Shown here: in pieces, positions 5,491 to 7,862 of the stretch
Position numbering within the stretch: position 1 is the first letter of the stretch
Layout: the number at the start of each line of letters is the position of its first letter
NCBI GenBank assembly: GCA_015229045.1
Contig: JADGCJ010000154.1
Location: 1 to 7,862 of the forward strand
Direction of reading: 5' to 3'
Length of the DNA: 7,862 bases
DNA from: Magnetococcales bacterium
GTDB taxonomy: Bacteria; Pseudomonadota; Magnetococcia; Magnetococcales; DC0425bin3
The notes under the pieces: model-generated
Seen by the model: only the letters and a program-made list of their open reading frames with translations
What the model was told of the DNA's origin: nothing
The model's database searches: none
Program-made: the position numbers and the translations under genes

Positions 5491-6546
5491 CTACTTCCCC
5501 CCGGCAGCATCCAGCAAAGACCCCGCCTGCTCCACCTCATGCCGATACGTATCAAAAATCTTGCGCAAAGAACTCCGCAGAGAAATACGCGGCTCCCACT
5601 GCAAATCCTGCTGAATATTCTCAATCCAGGGGACACGGGTCTGAATATCCTGATACCCCTCCCCGTAATACTCCCTGGCCTGCACATCGACCAGACGCAC
5701 ATGCTTCAACCCCGGAGCATACTCCGGAAACTCGCCGGCAATCTCCAGCATGATCCCGGCCAGTTCGCGGATGGAGAGGTCATTGTTCGGATTGCCAATG
5801 TTATAGATCTTTCCCTTGGCTATCCCCTGGGGATTGTGAATGACCTCCATGAGAGCCTGGATGCCGTCGTCAATATCGGTGAAACAACGCCGCTGACGGC
5901 CACCATCGACCAGGGAGATGGGTTCGCCCCGGGCAATATGCCCCAAAAACTGGGTGACCACGCGGGAACTCCCCTCTTTCGGGGTGTGGAGGTTGTCCAG
6001 TCCCGGCCCGATCCAGTTGAAGGGACGAAACAGGGTAAAGTCGAGTCCCCGCTCCATGCCATAAGCCCAAATGACCCGATCCATCAACTGTTTGGCACAG
6101 GAGTAGATCCAGCGCTGCTTGGTGATGGGCCCCAGAACCAGGTGGGACTGATCCGGATGGAAGGCCGTGTCGGAACACATGCCATACACCTCGGAAGTGG
6201 AGGGAAAGATCACCCGCTTCTGGTGCGTGACACAGGCGCGCACGATGGGCAGATTGGCCTCAAAGTCCAGCTCGAAGACCTGCAACGGATGCCGCACATA
6301 GGCCGCCGGCGTGGCGATGGCCACCAAAGGCAGAATGACATCACATTTTTTAATGTGATACTCCATCCACTCCCGATTGATGGCAATGTCCCCCTCGAAA
6401 AAATGAAACTGAGGATGGGCAAGGAGTGACTCGACCCGGTCCGTATTCATGTCCATGCCGTAGACATGCCACGGGGTGGTGGCCAGAATGCGTTGGGAAA
6501 GGTGATGGCCGATAAAGCCGTTGACGCCAAAAATTAAAATTTTCAC
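5491..6546 (-). CDS. arnA: Stand-alone ArnA-type UDP-glucuronate decarboxylase (UDP-4-keto-pentose forming)
   Basis: The C-terminal half of ArnA oxidises UDP-glucuronate with NAD+ and decarboxylates it to UDP-4-keto-pentose, the first committed step toward aminoarabinose. The 351-residue product aligns with that half only. Landmarks are a Rossmann NAD motif GVNGFIG (7-13), EGDIAINREWMEYHIKKCDV (51-70), LPLVAIATP (72-80), PSTSEVYGMCSD (115-126), the short-chain dehydrogenase pair Tyr148/Lys152 (YSCAK), LFRPFNWIGPGLDNL (172-186), DGGRQRRCFTDI (214-225) and GYQDIQTRVPWI (297-308). Catalytic residues corresponding to E. coli Thr432, Glu434, Tyr463, Lys467 and Arg619 appear to be present as Thr117, Glu119, Tyr148, Lys152 and Arg304. 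The ~300-residue formyltransferase domain fused in front of E. coli ArnA is absent, because the frame begins at GTG 6546 directly at the Rossmann strand. GGATGAG about 8 bases upstream may serve as ribosome binding site. arnD follows after 6 bp. Symbol is given for the decarboxylase half only. Confidence 0.9.
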   Translation of the reverse strand: MKILIFGVNGFIGHHLSQRILATTPWHVYGMDMNTDRVESLLAHPQFHFFEGDIAINREWMEYHIKKCDVILPLVAIATPAAYVRHPLQVFELDFEANLPIVRACVTHQKRVIFPSTSEVYGMCSDTAFHPDQSHLVLGPITKQRWIYSCAKQLMDRVIWAYGMERGLDFTLFRPFNWIGPGLDNLHTPKEGSSRVVTQFLGHIARGEPISLVDGGRQRRCFTDIDDGIQALMEVIHNPQGIAKGKIYNIGNPNNDLSIRELAGIMLEIAGEFPEYAPGLKHVRLVDVQAREYYGEGYQDIQTRVPWIENIQQDLQWEPRISLRSSLRKIFDTYRHEVEQAGSLLDAAGGK

Positions 6547-6652
6547 AGGTTTGGCTCATCCAAGGTTTGAGTCCAGGGGAGGGCTGCACTGCCTTACCGT
6601 GAAAGTCGCGCAGCGACTCACAAAACACCCTATCTCTAGCAGGTGGCTCCCT
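6547..6652 (-). other. 106-bp spacer with a hairpin and a decayed repeat copy
   Basis: This spacer lies between the glycosyltransferase and the decarboxylase on the minus strand. It contains a perfect 6-bp inverted repeat, AGTCGC (6604-6609) and GCGACT (6613-6618), around a 3-base loop. It is followed on the transcribed strand by only TTTC, too weak to call an intrinsic terminator. A stretch at 6571-6590 resembles the repeat seen at 1313-1368. It may be an intercistronic hairpin within one transcript, or the decarboxylase-deformylase pair may have its own promoter here; I see no clear -35/-10 pair. Confidence 0.45.
6571..6590 (+). repeat. Intergenic repeat, decayed copy 2
   Basis: GTCCAGGGGAGGGCTG at 6571-6586 matches, with small gaps, the minus-strand GTCCAGGAGGAAGGGCTG of the double-hairpin repeat at 1313-1368. 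The CCTGG-TGGGG-TTTGGGG half is missing, so this is a fragment or a diverged member. Short length makes the relationship tentative. Confidence 0.4.
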
Positions 6653-7786
6653 TCAAACGCAACCGGGCATCGACCGCTTTTTGGGCAGGCGATGCAGATT
6701 CTCGACAAAAGCGGCCAGTTGGGCGAAGGAGTGATTTTTCAACAACCACTCCCGTCCCGCACGACCCATCGCCGCCAAACGCTGCGGGTCGGCGAGCAGA
6801 GCCAGCACGGCCTGTCCCAGCTCCTCGATGGTGTCGACCACCAGACCAAACTCCGGCTCCACCCAAGGCAGGGTCTGGCGCAACCCCACCACCGGCGTCG
6901 CGCAGGCCAGGGCCTCCTGTACCGCCCTGGCCGTTCCCTCCTTGACCGATGGATGTACCAGCAAGCGACCCTGATTGTACACCTCCGGCATGCGATCATG
7001 GGAAAAACGGGCCGAGGCCACCAGACCATCGCGGCTGCGCTTGAGACCACGCAACAGACCCAGCCTGCGCATGTTGTGCGAGTAGAGGAGATCTTGCCAG
7101 CGACTGTAGGGTCGGCCCTTCACATAGCCGCCGGCATGCAGCCAGCTCAGGCGATGCTCCTGCACGAGGCGTTGCACGTGATGATACTGTTTCTGTGAAG
7201 ATAAATTGCCGGAGCTGACCAGGTCATAACGACGCGGCAGCTCCAAGGGACGGAAGGTATCGGTGTCGGCGCCCAGGGGGAGAAGAAACAACCGCTCTGC
7301 AGGCAGACCGGCAGCCAGGGCACTCTGCAAGGCCAGGGTGTTGGGTTGCAGGAAATAGTCGCAGAGAGCGATCTCCGGCCAGGCCAGCGTCGTCGGCGAG
7401 GGCATGGTGCGCTCCCAGAGAAAGGCGACCGCCTGCCTGGCCCGTTGCAGAAAGCGTGGTGCCATTTCGGTCCCCGTGCCCACCACGTGCAAAATATCCG
7501 GTTGGAACGACTCAAGCCAGCTCTCCGCCTCGGGGCTGCGATACCACAGGCGACCATCGTGTTGCCGTTCCCCGGGATTGACGACCGGAAAGAAATAGGC
7601 CTGATATCCCTGCCACGACAGGTGCAAACGCTCCCGGCGCAGCGTCTGGGAAACAAAGGCCACCTCGTCTCCCCGCGCGGCGAAGTGGCGGCGCAGCCGG
7701 GCATACCAGTCGTCATAGGCCAGATAGTCGACCTCGCTTAGGCCGTGCTCGAACGGCGGTGCAAACTGGGTAAAGACAATGCGCAT
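6653..7786 (-). CDS. GT4-type glycosyltransferase (GT-B fold)
   Basis: This is a probable cytoplasmic or membrane-associated retaining glycosyltransferase that transfers a sugar from a nucleotide donor to an envelope glycan or lipid acceptor. The 377-residue product has the size and two-lobed plan of the GT4 family. The N-terminal lobe starts MRIVFTQFAPPFEHG, with FQPDILHVVGTG at 94-105. A hinge at about 160-180 reads LPAERLFLLPLGADTDTFRP. The C-terminal lobe carries the E-x7-E motif (Glu283 and Glu291 in KEGTARAVQEALA) next to VHPS and TPVVG, expected to contact the nucleotide-sugar. No signal peptide or clear membrane helix is seen. ATG 7786 has a good ribosome binding site, AAGGAGAG, 10 bases upstream. 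The gene lies upstream of the ArnA-like decarboxylase and arnD on the same strand, so it may act in the same lipid A, O-antigen or capsule pathway. It is not ArnC (a GT2 enzyme) or ArnT (a multi-pass membrane protein). Donor and acceptor cannot be told from sequence. Confidence 0.85.
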   Translation of the reverse strand: MRIVFTQFAPPFEHGLSEVDYLAYDDWYARLRRHFAARGDEVAFVSQTLRRERLHLSWQGYQAYFFPVVNPGERQHDGRLWYRSPEAESWLESFQPDILHVVGTGTEMAPRFLQRARQAVAFLWERTMPSPTTLAWPEIALCDYFLQPNTLALQSALAAGLPAERLFLLPLGADTDTFRPLELPRRYDLVSSGNLSSQKQYHHVQRLVQEHRLSWLHAGGYVKGRPYSRWQDLLYSHNMRRLGLLRGLKRSRDGLVASARFSHDRMPEVYNQGRLLVHPSVKEGTARAVQEALACATPVVGLRQTLPWVEPEFGLVVDTIEELGQAVLALLADPQRLAAMGRAGREWLLKNHSFAQLAAFVENLHRLPKKRSMPGCV

Positions 7787-7796
7787 GATCGATGAT

Positions 7797-7804
7797 CTCT
7801 CCTT
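7797..7804 (-). promoter_or_regulatory. Strong ribosome binding site of the GT4 gene
   Basis: The minus strand reads AAGGAGAG across these bases, ending 10 bases before ATG 7786. This near-consensus Shine-Dalgarno site fixes the start of the glycosyltransferase. Confidence 0.75.
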
Positions 7805-7819
7805 CTTCCTCGAATCAGG

Positions 7820-7862
7820 GTCCAGGGGGCTGGCGATCGGACAGGTCCAGGACTCTGTCCTG
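7820..7862 (+). repeat. Intergenic repeat, copy 3, truncated by the window edge
   Basis: GTCCAGGGGGCTGG (7820-7833) and GGTCCAGGA (7843-7851) echo the GTCCAGG arm of the repeat at 1313-1368. The last 15 bases form a perfect inverted repeat, CAGGAC (7848-7853), loop TCT, GTCCTG (7857-7862), equivalent to a shortened version of the long stem in copy 1. Two GTCCAGG arms 23 bases apart suggest nested or tandem units. Confidence 0.5.

Noticed and set aside
4648..6429. A 593-codon open frame on the + strand, antisense to arnD and the decarboxylase gene
   Set aside because: It runs in exact codon register opposite both genes, which share the same phase. Stops in this register need TTA, CTA or TCA codons in the real genes, which are rare in GC-rich coding sequence. 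The predicted protein is low-complexity and matches no family, while the minus-strand genes match ArnA and ArnD along their length.
6601..6622. Possible intrinsic terminator after the GT4 gene (6-bp stem at 6604-6618)
   Set aside because: The stem is short and is followed on the minus strand only by TTTC rather than a run of T, so termination is not supported.

Overview
The window comes from a bacterial chromosome with GC-rich genes (third positions mostly G or C by eye). It is most likely a Gram-negative proteobacterium. The reasons are a lipid A/envelope-type aminoarabinose pathway (ArnA decarboxylase and ArnD), a chemotaxis CheB and a Sia-type c-di-GMP switch. The GGGGC-GAA-GCCCC / GTCCAGG-type hairpin repeats between genes remind me of magnetotactic Magnetococcales genomes, but I cannot establish the taxon from this sequence.

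Left half (1-4558, + strand). The window opens with the last codons of an unidentified gene, joined by an ATGA overlap to a CheB-type protein-glutamate methylesterase. Its esterase triad is intact, but its receiver domain has lost the acidic pocket, the conserved Lys and the phospho-acceptor Asp (Glu instead). A 318-bp gap follows, AT-rich with T tracts and then a double hairpin repeat. After it comes a three-gene run: a SiaB-family kinase, a SiaC-family (DUF1987) partner, and a 675-residue protein with a helical N-terminal stalk, a GAF domain and an HD-GYP c-di-GMP phosphodiesterase domain. In Pseudomonas aeruginosa, SiaB/SiaC control the diguanylate cyclase SiaD. Here the output enzyme would break c-di-GMP down instead of making it, which makes this the most interesting feature of the window. 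No SiaA-type phosphatase is visible.

Right half (7786 down to 4543, - strand). A GT4-type glycosyltransferase is followed after 106 bp by a stand-alone ArnA-type UDP-glucuronate decarboxylase (no formyltransferase domain), and 6 bp later by ArnD, the deformylase of the undecaprenyl-linked 4-formamido sugar. This looks like the distal end of an envelope-sugar operon whose other genes (aminotransferase, formyltransferase, ArnC/ArnT-like transferases) would lie beyond the right edge or elsewhere. arnD and the HD-GYP gene converge and overlap by 16 bp at their 3' ends.

Degenerate copies of one intergenic hairpin repeat appear at about 1313-1368, 6571-6590 and 7820-7862. No tRNA, rRNA, CRISPR array, insertion sequence or phage gene was seen. 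Several long antisense frames are codon-register shadows of the real genes.
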